Origin: Actinacidiphila oryziradicis
Lineage (GTDB): Bacteria > Actinomycetota > Actinomycetes > Streptomycetales > Streptomycetaceae
Direction of reading: 5' to 3'
Length of the DNA stretch: 64,000 nt
Assembly (NCBI RefSeq): GCF_005047355.1
Contig: NZ_SUMC01000025.1
Coordinates: forward strand, 1-64,000
Shown: positions 19,051 through 28,495 of the stretch, piece by piece
Layout of the letters: each line of letters begins with the position of its first letter
Numbering within the stretch: the first letter of the stretch is position 1
Program-made: the position numbers and the translations under genes
The notes under the pieces: model-generated
Told to the model about the DNA's origin: nothing
Database searches by the model: none
Seen by the model: the letters and a program-made list of their open reading frames with translations, nothing else

Positions 19051-21336
19051 GTGGCGGATCACGTGCTGGACGCTGACGCCTCGGCGGCAGCGTCGGACGG
19101 CAGGGGGACGGCTGCCCCACGCCCCGGTGCGTCGGTGTCCGCGGCTTTGCCGGGTGGGACCACGGATGGAACGCAGGATGCGGACGGCGGGGGGGCGGCT
19201 GTCCCCGGCGCCGGTTTCAGGACAGTGGGCGCGCCGGCCGAGGACATCGAACATCTGCGGCCGGATGCCGCTGAGGGCGGGGACGCGGCGCGGGCCGTAC
19301 CGCGGGAGTCGGATTCAGGCCAGTGTCCGTTGCCGCCCGGGTTGCCGTACTTCGCCGGGCGGCGGCGGGAGCTGGACGGGCTGCGGGCGGATATCGACCG
19401 GCCGGGGCTGGAGGCGTTGCGTGGCCGGGTGCCTGCCGGGTGCCGGGTGCTGCTGGTGGCGGGGCGGCCGGGTTCGGGACGCACCACGTTGGCCGTGCGG
19501 CTGGCGCGGGAGGTTGCCGAGCGCTATCCGGACGGGCGGTTCTTCCTGCGGCTCACCGACAGCGACGGCGAGCGGCTGCCCGACGGGCAGGCCGCGCGGG
19601 CCATGCTGCGCGCGATGGGTGCCGCGCCGGAGCCCGGAGCGGGGCCGGAGAAGCTGCGGGCCGCGCTGCGCTCGGCGTTCGCCGCCCGCCGCGCGGTGCT
19701 GGTGCTGGACGATGTGGCCCACCCCGAGCAGTTGCTCGCGCTGCTGCCCGATGGCCCCGGCAATCTCGTGATCGCCACATCGGGCGGCCCGCTGCCGGGC
19801 GTGCCCGATGTGCGCCCCTGCACCGTGGGCGGCCTTGATTCCGCGGCCTCCATCGATCTGCTCACCCATCTGGTCGGTGCCATCCGCATCACCAATGACC
19901 CACGTGCGGCGGAGGCCCTGGCAGGGCAGTGCGCGGGGGATCCGACGGCGCTGCGCCTCATGGGTGCCTGGCTGGCCGCGCATCCGCGGCTGGCTGTCGC
20001 CGACGCGCTGCACCGCCTGCGCGCGGTGCTGGATGTCACCGCGGTGGAGCGCCCCGACCGCCCCGTACGCAGTGCCGGTGGCGGCACCGGTGAGCCGCGG
20101 TCGGGCGCGTCGGCGCCGCTGGCGAGAGCGTTCATGGCGGTGTACGAGGCGCTGCCGCAGACCGCCGCACGGTTGCTGCGGTTGCTGGTGCTGGCGCCGG
20201 CCGGGCTGGCCGACGCGCAGATCGCCTCGGCGTTGGCGGGGTGTTCGGTGGACGCGGCACGGGGCGCTCTGGAGGATCTGGCCGCGTGCGGACTGCTGGA
20301 GAGGGAACCCGGGACGGCGACGCTGCCGCACTTGTACCGGGTGCCGGGGTGCCTGGCGCCGTTGCTGCGGGCGCTGGTGGAGACGCGGGACCGGCCGGCG
20401 GAGGTGGCGCTGGCACGGGCGCGGATGCTGGAGCGGACAGTACGGCTGCTGCACGCGTGCCGGCTCGGGCTGGCGCCGGACCAGTCCGACGAGGTCCCCC
20501 GGCCGTTGCGTTTCGCGTCCCGCGCCGCGGCGGCGGAGTGGCTGAGGGCCCGGCTGCCGGCGCTGCTCGCGGCTGCCAGGAGCGCGGTGGCGGACGGCGA
20601 GCTGGACACTCTGGCCCGGCGGTTGGTGGCCGCGTTGGTAAGGGCGCTGGCCGCCGACCCGGAATGCGGTGACACCACGGCGGAGCGGTATCAGCTGCAC
20701 TGCCTGGTCCTCGATGTGGCCGAGCGGCGCGGCCTGCCCAGGGAAAGGGCGGCGGCGCTGATCAATCTCGGTGACCTGGAGGCGGAGTCCGCCCGCCCGG
20801 CCGAGGCGCTGGAGCACTACCGGGCGGCGCTGGTGGCGGCCCGCGAGGGCTTCGACGGGGATGCGGAGGGCCGTGCGCTGGAGGCCATCGCCGGTACGTA
20901 TCTGGAGCTGGACGACCCGCAGCGGGCCTCGGACTGGTTCGGCCGGGCGCTGGCCCTGAGGCAGACCCGCGGCGAACTGGTACACGAGGCGCGGCTGCGC
21001 GGCAGGATCGGCGCGCTGCACATCTATGCCGGGCGGTACGGGTCCGCGCTGAAGGAGTGGCGGGCGGTGGTCGCCGCCCACCGGCGGCTGCAGGACCTGC
21101 CGGCACAGGCCCGGGCGCTGAGCGAGGTGGCCCGGGTGCAGGAGTACGCCGGGCACCCGGAGGACTCCCTGCGGACCTGCCGGGACGCCCTCTACTGGGC
21201 CCGGCAGGCGGGGGAGCGGCGGCTGGAGGGGGCGGTGCTGCTGCGGATGGCCGACACCCTGGACCGGCTCGGCGATCCGGCCGGGGCGCGGTTGCAACGG
21301 GCGGCGGCGGACCATCTGTTGCAGACCGATGAGTGA
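19051..21336 (+). CDS. STAND-type NTPase with TPR domain (AfsR-like, no DNA-binding domain)
   Basis: 761 aa from the GTG at 19051 (GGGAG at 19039-19043). Residues ~1-90 are low-complexity Gly/Ala/Asp. An NB-ARC-like NTPase follows, opening PYFAGRRRELDGLRADI: P-loop AGRPGSGRTT (~136), Walker B RAVLVLDDV (~216) and a GxPTALRLMG-type motif (GDPTALRLMG, ~297). A winged-helix-like region (~360-440) precedes C-terminal TPRs with ALEHYRAALVAAREG and ASDWFGRALALRQTRGEL. STAND proteins act as ligand-triggered switches, often in regulation or conflict systems. Unlike AfsR it has no SARP domain. Target unknown. Confidence 0.8.
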   Translation: MADHVLDADASAAASDGRGTAAPRPGASVSAALPGGTTDGTQDADGGGAAVPGAGFRTVGAPAEDIEHLRPDAAEGGDAARAVPRESDSGQCPLPPGLPYFAGRRRELDGLRADIDRPGLEALRGRVPAGCRVLLVAGRPGSGRTTLAVRLAREVAERYPDGRFFLRLTDSDGERLPDGQAARAMLRAMGAAPEPGAGPEKLRAALRSAFAARRAVLVLDDVAHPEQLLALLPDGPGNLVIATSGGPLPGVPDVRPCTVGGLDSAASIDLLTHLVGAIRITNDPRAAEALAGQCAGDPTALRLMGAWLAAHPRLAVADALHRLRAVLDVTAVERPDRPVRSAGGGTGEPRSGASAPLARAFMAVYEALPQTAARLLRLLVLAPAGLADAQIASALAGCSVDAARGALEDLAACGLLEREPGTATLPHLYRVPGCLAPLLRALVETRDRPAEVALARARMLERTVRLLHACRLGLAPDQSDEVPRPLRFASRAAAAEWLRARLPALLAAARSAVADGELDTLARRLVAALVRALAADPECGDTTAERYQLHCLVLDVAERRGLPRERAAALINLGDLEAESARPAEALEHYRAALVAAREGFDGDAEGRALEAIAGTYLELDDPQRASDWFGRALALRQTRGELVHEARLRGRIGALHIYAGRYGSALKEWRAVVAAHRRLQDLPAQARALSEVARVQEYAGHPEDSLRTCRDALYWARQAGERRLEGAVLLRMADTLDRLGDPAGARLQRAAADHLLQTDE

Positions 21337-21401
21337 GGGTATCCGGATGATCGCCTGCGAAAGTGTCAACGTTTCGGCTTGAACCCGACACATTGAAAGG
21401 C

Positions 21402-21429
21402 TGGACAGCGAGTCTTCCTTCACTACACT
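21402..21429 (+). promoter_or_regulatory. candidate promoter of ald
   Basis: TGGACA (21402-21407), 16 bases, TACACT (21424-21429): a good match to the vegetative Streptomyces consensus, about 120 bases before the coding start. Inferred from sequence only. Confidence 0.5.
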
Positions 21430-21478
21430 TGGTGGTGCCGCAGGTAACGCGGTCAGGTCCGGCGTACCCGGTGAAGGG

Positions 21479-21512
21479 TTGCTATGTCCGGATTTCCGGA
21501 GGCCTGTAGCAA
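21479..21512 (+). promoter_or_regulatory. inverted repeat in the ald leader
   Basis: TTGCTA (21479-21484) and TAGCAA (21507-21512) flank two TCCGGA hexamers (21487-21492, 21495-21500). It lies between the candidate promoter and the coding start, so may be an operator or leader hairpin for alanine-responsive control. Confidence 0.4.
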
Positions 21513-21548
21513 TCCCGACAGCTCCCAGAACCAAGGACCGTGATCGAC

Positions 21549-22667
<1,119 letters not shown>

Positions 22668-22752
22668 CCTGGGGCGGAATCAGTGTCGGCACCGGCACCG
22701 GCGGCGTGATTTTTACGACTGGTGTCAACTTGTCGCCAATCCGGCACCTATG

Positions 22753-22779
22753 GCCGGGCCTTGGATGCCAGGGCCCGGC
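22753..22779 (+). terminator. hairpin downstream of ald
   Basis: An 8-bp perfect stem GCCGGGCC/GGCCCGGC (22753-22760, 22772-22779) about 85 bases after the ald stop, followed by the moderately T-rich TATTGGTGTGG. Probable terminator. Confidence 0.5.
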
Positions 22780-22905
22780 TATTGGTGTGGAACACTACCC
22801 TTTCACCGATTCGTACCCCGCTGAAACGTCGACGATGAGCTCGTTACACCCTTGACAGCGGGGCGTTCGGTTGCCGACACATCAGGCCGCGTCTGGCGGA
22901 TTGTG

Positions 22906-22935
22906 TTGCTGTGAACCACCGACACGCCATAGAGT
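22906..22935 (+). promoter_or_regulatory. candidate promoter of the parA-scpAB operon
   Basis: TTGCTG (22906-22911), 18 bases, TAGAGT (22930-22935), about 70 bases before parA. A TTGACA at 22851-22856 upstream has no good -10 partner. The rest of the 340-base gap 22668-23007 holds only the ald hairpin. Confidence 0.4.
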
Positions 22936-23007
22936 CGCCAACCGTCGGCATGCTGCCATGCTGACCTGTCTAGAAGTTTCCTGGTCACCAAGGAGGTAAG
23001 ACGACTT

Positions 23008-24129
23008 GTGAATGAGTCGACATTTGCTCCCGGGGGTGGTCAACCAGGAATGACCGTTCAGGCCGACGGCCACTCCCGGCTGGAGGCAGTGGGCTCCGTC
23101 GCGGTCCGAACCTTCGAGGCCCGCCGGCCCGGTGTCCACCCGAGCACAGAGACGCAGTCCGTACCCGCCATGGCGAATTACGAGGACGATCTGCAGGACG
23201 GTCAGTTCTACGACCCCGACGCCGAGTACGAGCCGGACCCCGAATACGCGGCCACGCTCGCCCCCGACGCGGCGCGTCAGCGCCGCGAACGCGTCGGCCC
23301 CACCGGCCGCCCACTTCCGTACTTTCCGATCCCCGGACCGCTCACCGAGCACGGCCCGGCAAAAATTGTCGCGATGTGCAACCAGAAGGGCGGGGTCGGC
23401 AAGACCACCTCGACCATCAACCTGGGCGCCGCGCTGGCCGAATACGGCCGCCGCGTGCTGCTGGTCGACTTCGACCCGCAGGGCGCGCTCAGTGTCGGCC
23501 TGGGCGTAAACCCGATGGAACTGGACATCACCGTCTACAACCTGCTGATGGAGCGTGGGCTGGCGGCCGACGAGGTACTGCTGAAGACCGCGGTACCCGG
23601 CATGGACCTGCTGCCCAGCAATATCGACTTGTCGGCGGCCGAGGTCCAACTGGTCAGCGAGGTCGCCCGCGAGTCGACATTGCAGCGGGCGCTCAAGCCG
23701 CTCATGGCCGACTACGACTACATCGTCATCGACTGCCAGCCCTCGCTGGGCCTGCTCACCGTCAACGCGCTCACCGCGGCGCACACGGTGATCGTCCCGC
23801 TCGAGTGCGAGTTCTTCGCCCTGCGAGGGGTCGCGCTGCTCACCGAGACCATCGAGAAGGTCCGCGAGCGGCTCAACCCCGAGCTCGAACTCGACGGCAT
23901 CCTTGCCACGATGTACGACTCGCGGACCGTGCACAGCCGCGAGGTGCTCGCGCGGGTCGTCGAAGCCTTCGACGACAACGTCTTTCACACCGTCATCGGG
24001 CGTACGGTGCGCTTCCCGGAGACCACGGTCGCCGGAGAGCCGATCACCACCTACGCGTCCAACTCGGTCGGCGCCGCCGCCTATCGCCAGCTCGCCAGGG
24101 AGGTGCTCGCCCGGTGTCACGCCGAGTGA
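23008..24129 (+). CDS. ParA-family ATPase (SMC-ScpAB-linked)
   Basis: 373 aa from the GTG at 23008, 11 bases after AAGGAGG (22990-22996). An N-terminal ~110-residue acidic extension (e.g. EPDPEYAATLAPDAARQRRER) precedes a complete ParA/Soj ATPase: deviant Walker A CNQKGGVGKTTST (~127), Walker A' LLVDFDPQGALS (~155) and Walker B YIVIDCQPSLGLL (~243). It is not the origin-proximal parAB pair; the same orphan ParA precedes scpA in mycobacteria. Overlap with the next gene by 16 bases implies coupling. Likely role: positioning or loading of chromosome-organising complexes, by inference. Confidence 0.92.
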   Translation: MNESTFAPGGGQPGMTVQADGHSRLEAVGSVAVRTFEARRPGVHPSTETQSVPAMANYEDDLQDGQFYDPDAEYEPDPEYAATLAPDAARQRRERVGPTGRPLPYFPIPGPLTEHGPAKIVAMCNQKGGVGKTTSTINLGAALAEYGRRVLLVDFDPQGALSVGLGVNPMELDITVYNLLMERGLAADEVLLKTAVPGMDLLPSNIDLSAAEVQLVSEVARESTLQRALKPLMADYDYIVIDCQPSLGLLTVNALTAAHTVIVPLECEFFALRGVALLTETIEKVRERLNPELELDGILATMYDSRTVHSREVLARVVEAFDDNVFHTVIGRTVRFPETTVAGEPITTYASNSVGAAAYRQLAREVLARCHAE

Positions 24130-24683
24130 GTCTCCCGGGGGCGGACGAACTGTTCCGCACCACCGGGGGGAGGGCACTGCAGTCCTCGTCGCCACGGCAG
24201 CACGCCAACGGCGAGATTCCCGGCCCCGCCGAACGGCCCCTGCGCCCGGTCCCGGGCGGCGAGCCCGAACCGGGCCCGGACGCGGCGGCCTCCCCCGAAC
24301 ACGGCGGCCGTGAGCCCGACCAGGGCGCCCCCACGGCTCGTACGGTGCCCGAACAGGCCGGAGGCCCGGCCCGCCGCCCGCAGCCCGGCCAGGGCACCCC
24401 CACGGCGTCCCAGGGGCCCGCCCCCGTCCAGCCCGCCCGCCGTAAGTCCTCCCGCCCCAATCGCCGTCCCAGCGGCCGCGAACGGCACGACGAGAAGATC
24501 ACCGTCTATGTCTCCGCCGAGGAGCTGATGGACCTCGAACACGCCCGCCTCGTCCTGCGGGGCGAACACGGGCTCGCCGTCGACCGTGGGCGCATCGTCC
24601 GCGAAGCCGTCGCCGTGGTCCTCGCCGACCTCGAAGCCCGCGGCGACGCGAGCATCCTCGTACGCCGCCTGCGAGGTCGCTGA
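24114..24683 (+). CDS. ribbon-helix-helix-like protein downstream of ParA
   Basis: 189 aa from the GTG at 24114, ~10 bases after GGGAGG, overlapping the parA stop. A second GTG (24126) also overlaps that stop. Residues ~20-125 are Pro/Gly/Gln-rich and disordered. The C-terminal ~65 residues begin RHDEKITVYVSAEELMDLE, a basic beta-strand then two helices ending IVREAVAVVLADLEARG, which fits a ribbon-helix-helix DNA-binding fold. ParA plus an adjacent small RHH protein resembles plasmid ParA-ParG type systems, so it may be the ParA partner. This gene is absent at the same place in M. tuberculosis. Confidence 0.75.
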   Translation: MSRRVSLPGADELFRTTGGRALQSSSPRQHANGEIPGPAERPLRPVPGGEPEPGPDAAASPEHGGREPDQGAPTARTVPEQAGGPARRPQPGQGTPTASQGPAPVQPARRKSSRPNRRPSGRERHDEKITVYVSAEELMDLEHARLVLRGEHGLAVDRGRIVREAVAVVLADLEARGDASILVRRLRGR

Positions 24684-24738
24684 CCCCCTCCGGCACGGTA
24701 CGGTGCCGTCTCCGACGGCGCCCAGCACCAGGACCGCA

Positions 24739-25941
24739 ATGCCCCCTCCCGACGACCCACGCCCCCAGCCTTCAGCCGGGGGGACCCCCATCTCGCGCTC
24801 GCCCCGGCGCAACCTCGGGCGCGGTCCCGGCCTGGCTCCGGCTGACTCCCCGCAGCCTGCCGCGCCCGTCCCTCCGGGCGGCGCCCCCGGCGAGGGCGCG
24901 ACGCAACCGGACGGCGAGCCCCGCGGGCGTGTGCTGGGCAGCGGCCCCGCGGCCCGCAGCGCCGGCGAGGCGGTGGTGACCGGCGAGGGTGATTCCGGGC
25001 TCGTTCCGTCGGCGGGCGCGCCCGGGGACGTACCCCGGACGCAGGAGACACGTCAGAGGCCCGGCGCAGCCGTTTCCGTCCCGGCGGAAGAGGAAGCCGC
25101 GGGAGCCAACGGCAAATTCACCGTGCGGTTGGTGAACTTCGAGGGGCCGTTCGACCTGCTGCTGCAGCTGATCTCGAAGCACAAGCTGGATGTGACCGAG
25201 ATCGCGCTGTCGAAGGTCACGGACGAGTTCATGTCGCACATCCGGGCCATGGGCCCGGAGTGGGACCTGGACCAGGCCACGGAATTCCTCGTCGTGGCGG
25301 CGACGCTGCTCGACCTGAAGGCGGCCCGGCTGCTCCCCGCCGCCGAGGTGGAGGACGAGGAGGACCTGGCGCTGCTGGAGGCCCGGGACCTGCTCTTCGC
25401 CCGCCTGCTGCAGTACCGCGCGTACAAACAGGTCGCGGCGATCTTCGCGGACCGGCTGGAGGCGGAGGGGCGGCGCTACCCGCGCACCGTGGGTCTGGAG
25501 CCGCAGCATGCGGAACTGCTGCCGGAGGTGGTGCTGAGCATCGGCCCGGAGCGGTTCGCGCAGCTCGCGGTCAAGGCGATGCAGCCGAAGCCGAAGCCGC
25601 AGGTGTACGTGGACCACATCCACGCGCCGCTGGTCAGCGTCCGGGAGCAGGCGGAGCATGTGATCGCGATACTGCGCGAGCGCGGCGCGGCGAGTTTCGG
25701 GGAGCTCACCGCCGACGCGCCGGACACGCTCACTGTCGTGGCCCGCTTCCTGGCTCTTCTGGAGCTGTACCGGGAGAAGGTGGTCGCGCTGGACCAGGAG
25801 GAGGCGCTCGGTACGCTCCAGGTCCGCTGGACCGGCGGCGGGGAAGAGGATCGCACGCAGCCGCTGGTCACCGACGAGTTCGACCAGGAAGCAAAGCCGG
25901 AGAAGCAGCAGAAGCCACAGAAGGAAGGGGCAGAGCGATGA
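24739..25941 (+). CDS. scpA: segregation and condensation protein A
   Basis: 400 aa from the ATG at 24739 (AGGA 6 bases before), about 150 residues longer than usual because of a Pro/Gly/Ala-rich disordered N-terminus (1-125). The ScpA kleisin domain starts at ~127: FTVRLVNFEGPFDLLLQLI, KHKLDVTEIALSKVTDEF, TEFLVVAATLLDLKAARLLP, and ends with a winged helix including LLELYREKVVALDQEEALG. It bridges SMC heads together with ScpB. Its last four bases overlap the scpB start. Confidence 0.94.
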   Translation: MPPPDDPRPQPSAGGTPISRSPRRNLGRGPGLAPADSPQPAAPVPPGGAPGEGATQPDGEPRGRVLGSGPAARSAGEAVVTGEGDSGLVPSAGAPGDVPRTQETRQRPGAAVSVPAEEEAAGANGKFTVRLVNFEGPFDLLLQLISKHKLDVTEIALSKVTDEFMSHIRAMGPEWDLDQATEFLVVAATLLDLKAARLLPAAEVEDEEDLALLEARDLLFARLLQYRAYKQVAAIFADRLEAEGRRYPRTVGLEPQHAELLPEVVLSIGPERFAQLAVKAMQPKPKPQVYVDHIHAPLVSVREQAEHVIAILRERGAASFGELTADAPDTLTVVARFLALLELYREKVVALDQEEALGTLQVRWTGGGEEDRTQPLVTDEFDQEAKPEKQQKPQKEGAER

Positions 25942-26582
25942 CGACCGACGAGGCCCCGGCGGGGCTGCTCGCCGCCGAGGTCGGCGAGCTGGAGCTGAAG
26001 CCCGCGCTGGAGGCGGTGCTGATGGTCGTCGACGAGCCGGCCACCGAGGAGCACCTCGCGAAGGTGCTGGAGCGGCCCCGCCGCGCGGTCGCGAAGGCGC
26101 TGCGCGAGCTGGCGGACGAGTACGCGACACAGAAGCGCGGCTTCGACCTGCGGCTGATCGCAGGCGGCTGGCGCTTCTACACCCGCCCGGCATATGCGCC
26201 GGCCGTCGAGAAGTTCGTCCTGGACGGTCAGCAGGCCCGGCTCACCCAGGCCGCGCTGGAGACGCTGGCGGTGGTCGCGTACCGCCAGCCGGTGAGCCGG
26301 TCCCGCGTCTCGGCGGTGCGCGGAGTGAACTGTGACGGTGTGATGCGCACCCTCCTCCAGCGCGGTCTGGTCGAGGAAGGTGGGACGGAACCCGAGACAG
26401 GTGCGATCCTGTACAGGACGACGAACTACTTCCTGGAGCGGATGGGCCTGCGCGGCCTGGATGAATTGCCGGAATTGGCGCCTTTCCTCCCAGAAGTGGA
26501 CGCCGTCGAGGCGGACTCCCTGGAAGGGGTTCCGTCGTTCGACCCGGACGGCCCGGACACGACCTCGATTACGGAAACTTGA
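25938..26582 (+). CDS. scpB: segregation and condensation protein B
   Basis: 214 aa; ATG 25938 overlaps the scpA stop (ATGA). Two winged-helix domains: LKPALEAVLMVVDEPATEEH and GGWRFYTRPAYAPAVEKF in the first, then LTQAALETLAVVAYRQPVSRSR and GVNCDGVMRTLLQRGLVEE in the second. ScpB dimers bind the kleisin ScpA in the SMC condensin. The C-terminal tail is acidic. The gene ends overlapping the rluB start by one base, so parA, the RHH gene, scpA, scpB and rluB form one coupled unit. Confidence 0.95.
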   Translation: MTTDEAPAGLLAAEVGELELKPALEAVLMVVDEPATEEHLAKVLERPRRAVAKALRELADEYATQKRGFDLRLIAGGWRFYTRPAYAPAVEKFVLDGQQARLTQAALETLAVVAYRQPVSRSRVSAVRGVNCDGVMRTLLQRGLVEEGGTEPETGAILYRTTNYFLERMGLRGLDELPELAPFLPEVDAVEADSLEGVPSFDPDGPDTTSITET

Positions 26583-27628
26583 TGCGAAGCAGCGACAGGA
26601 ACAGCGGCAACCGGAACTCCCGGAGTGCGGGCAGCGGCGGTGGCGCCAAGCGCGACGGACAGAAGCGCACGGGCACCCCCCGGCCCGAGGAGCGCCGCTA
26701 CGACGTCGGCAGCACGGGCCAGTCGGGCGCGAACCGGCCCGGCGGGGTCGCCCCCTCCAAGCCCAGCAACAAGCCCACCGGCAACCGCGGCCGCAAGCCC
26801 GCCCCCGCCCGGCCGCGCGAGCTGGACGCCCAGATCGAGGAGCGCAACCGCGCCCGCCACGACAAGCCCCAGCTCAAGCTCCCGAAGACCTTCCCCGGGG
26901 CCGAGCAGGAGGGCGAGCGCCTCCAGAAGGTGCTGGCGCGGGCCGGCATGGGCTCGCGCCGCGCCTGCGAGGAGCTGATCGAGCAGCGGCGTGTCGAGGT
27001 CAACGGCAAGATCGTCACCGAGCAGGGCCTCCGGGTCCAGCCGGAGAAGGACGAGGTCAAGGTCGACGGCCTGACGGTCGCCACCCAGTCGCACCTCTTC
27101 TTCGCTCTCAACAAGCCGGCCGGTGTCGTCTCCACCATGGAGGATCCCGACGGCCGCCAGTGCCTCGGCGACTACGTCACCAACCGTGAGACCCGGCTCT
27201 TCCATGTCGGCCGCCTCGACACCGAGACCGAGGGCATCATCCTGCTCACCAACCACGGCGAGCTGGCCCACCGCCTCACCCACCCCCGCTACGGCGTGAA
27301 GAAGACCTACCTCGCCGCGATCCAGGGCCCGATCCCGCGCGACCTGGGAAAGCAGTTGAAGAACGGCATCGAGCTGGAGGACGGCTTCGCCCGTGCCGAC
27401 CACTTCAAGATCGTCGAGAATGTCGGCAAGAACTACCTTGTCGAGGTGACCCTGCACGAGGGCCGCAAGCACATCGTGCGCCGCATGCTCTCCGAGTCCG
27501 GATTCCCGGTCGAACGGCTGGTCCGCACCCACTTCGGCCCGATTCCGCTCGGGGACCAGAAGTCCGGCTGGCTGCGCCGCCTCACCAACACCGAGGTCGG
27601 CATGCTCATGCGCGAAGTCGACCTCTAG
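26582..27628 (+). CDS. rRNA pseudouridine synthase (RluB/RsuA family)
   Basis: 348 aa from the ATG at 26582, which overlaps the scpB stop. Residues ~1-110 are a basic Gly/Arg/Pro/Asn-rich extension, common in Streptomyces members. An S4 domain follows (ERLQKVLARAGMGSRRACEE, ~118-180), then the catalytic domain: HVGRLDTETEGIILLTN contains the active-site Asp (~219), and LVEVTLHEGRKHIVRRML is the conserved C-terminal motif. Probably makes a pseudouridine in 23S rRNA (RluB type, near 2605). The link to scpAB is conserved in Gram-positive bacteria. Confidence 0.93.
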   Translation: MRSSDRNSGNRNSRSAGSGGGAKRDGQKRTGTPRPEERRYDVGSTGQSGANRPGGVAPSKPSNKPTGNRGRKPAPARPRELDAQIEERNRARHDKPQLKLPKTFPGAEQEGERLQKVLARAGMGSRRACEELIEQRRVEVNGKIVTEQGLRVQPEKDEVKVDGLTVATQSHLFFALNKPAGVVSTMEDPDGRQCLGDYVTNRETRLFHVGRLDTETEGIILLTNHGELAHRLTHPRYGVKKTYLAAIQGPIPRDLGKQLKNGIELEDGFARADHFKIVENVGKNYLVEVTLHEGRKHIVRRMLSESGFPVERLVRTHFGPIPLGDQKSGWLRRLTNTEVGMLMREVDL

Positions 27629-27718
27629 AGCGTCCGGGGCCGCCAGAGGGTCCAGGCGCTTAACCTTTAACAAAAATCCCATGGTTGGACGGTCACTTTT
27701 ACGGCGAGGATGGTCCGC

Positions 27719-28495
27719 ATGACCGCCATCCACTCCGAACGCCTGCGCGAGGCCGGTTTGCCCGATCTGCGGCCGGTCCTCGATGGGCAGGGGCATCCGC
27801 TGCTGTTCGCCACCGTCTCCGGTGCGCACCTGTACGGCTTCCCCTCCAGCGACTCGGATGTGGACCTGCGCGGCGCCCACCTCCTTCCGCTGTCCGGCAT
27901 CATCGGACTGCGGGAGGGCGAGGAGACCCAGACCCGTATGTGGGACCGCGACGGCCTCGAACTCGACCTCGTCACCCACGACCTGCTCAAATTCGCCCGG
28001 CTCATGATCCGGCGCAACGGCTATGTCCTCGAACAGCTGCTCTCGCCGCTGGTGGTCCACACCAGCGGCGTGCACAGCGCCCTCGTGGACCTCTCGCCGG
28101 GCCTCATCACCCGGCACCACGCCCACCACTACCGCGGCTTCGCGAACACCCAGTGGGCCCTCTATCAGAAGACCGGCGAGCTCAAGCCCCTCCTCTACAC
28201 CTTCCGCGTCCTGCTCACCGGCATCTACCTCATGCGCACCGGCACCATCGAGGCACACCTCCCGACTCTCCTGGACCAGGTACGCGCTCCCTCCTACGTC
28301 GCCGGCCTCATCCACGACAAGGCCCTCGCCGAGCACAGCCTCGCCATGGACGTCGACCCCAAGCGCCTGCGCACCGACGTGGAAGCCCTCCACACCGCCC
28401 TGGACGCCGCCCAGGAGGCCTCGCGCCTACCGGGCGAGCCGACGGTCTACGACGCGCTGCACGACCTCGTCGTACGGACCCGGGTGGCCGCGTGA
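27719..28495 (+). CDS. RlaP/COG3541-like DNA polymerase beta-type nucleotidyltransferase
   Basis: 258 aa from the ATG at 27719 (GAGGA at 27706-27710); an in-frame ATG at 27710 is less well placed. Nucleotidyltransferase core: FATVSGAHLYGFPSSDSDVDLRGAH (~30-55), with the GS-like turn and DxD metal motif, then the third acidic residue in LELDLVTHDLLKF. A helical C-terminal half carries RGFANTQWALYQKTGELKP. COG3541 proteins (called RlaP) occur with RNA ligases, ADP-ribosylglycohydrolases and macro domains in predicted RNA-repair systems. The stop overlaps the next gene's GTG, so the two are coupled, but that partner is broken. Substrate unknown. Confidence 0.8.
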   Translation: MTAIHSERLREAGLPDLRPVLDGQGHPLLFATVSGAHLYGFPSSDSDVDLRGAHLLPLSGIIGLREGEETQTRMWDRDGLELDLVTHDLLKFARLMIRRNGYVLEQLLSPLVVHTSGVHSALVDLSPGLITRHHAHHYRGFANTQWALYQKTGELKPLLYTFRVLLTGIYLMRTGTIEAHLPTLLDQVRAPSYVAGLIHDKALAEHSLAMDVDPKRLRTDVEALHTALDAAQEASRLPGEPTVYDALHDLVVRTRVAA

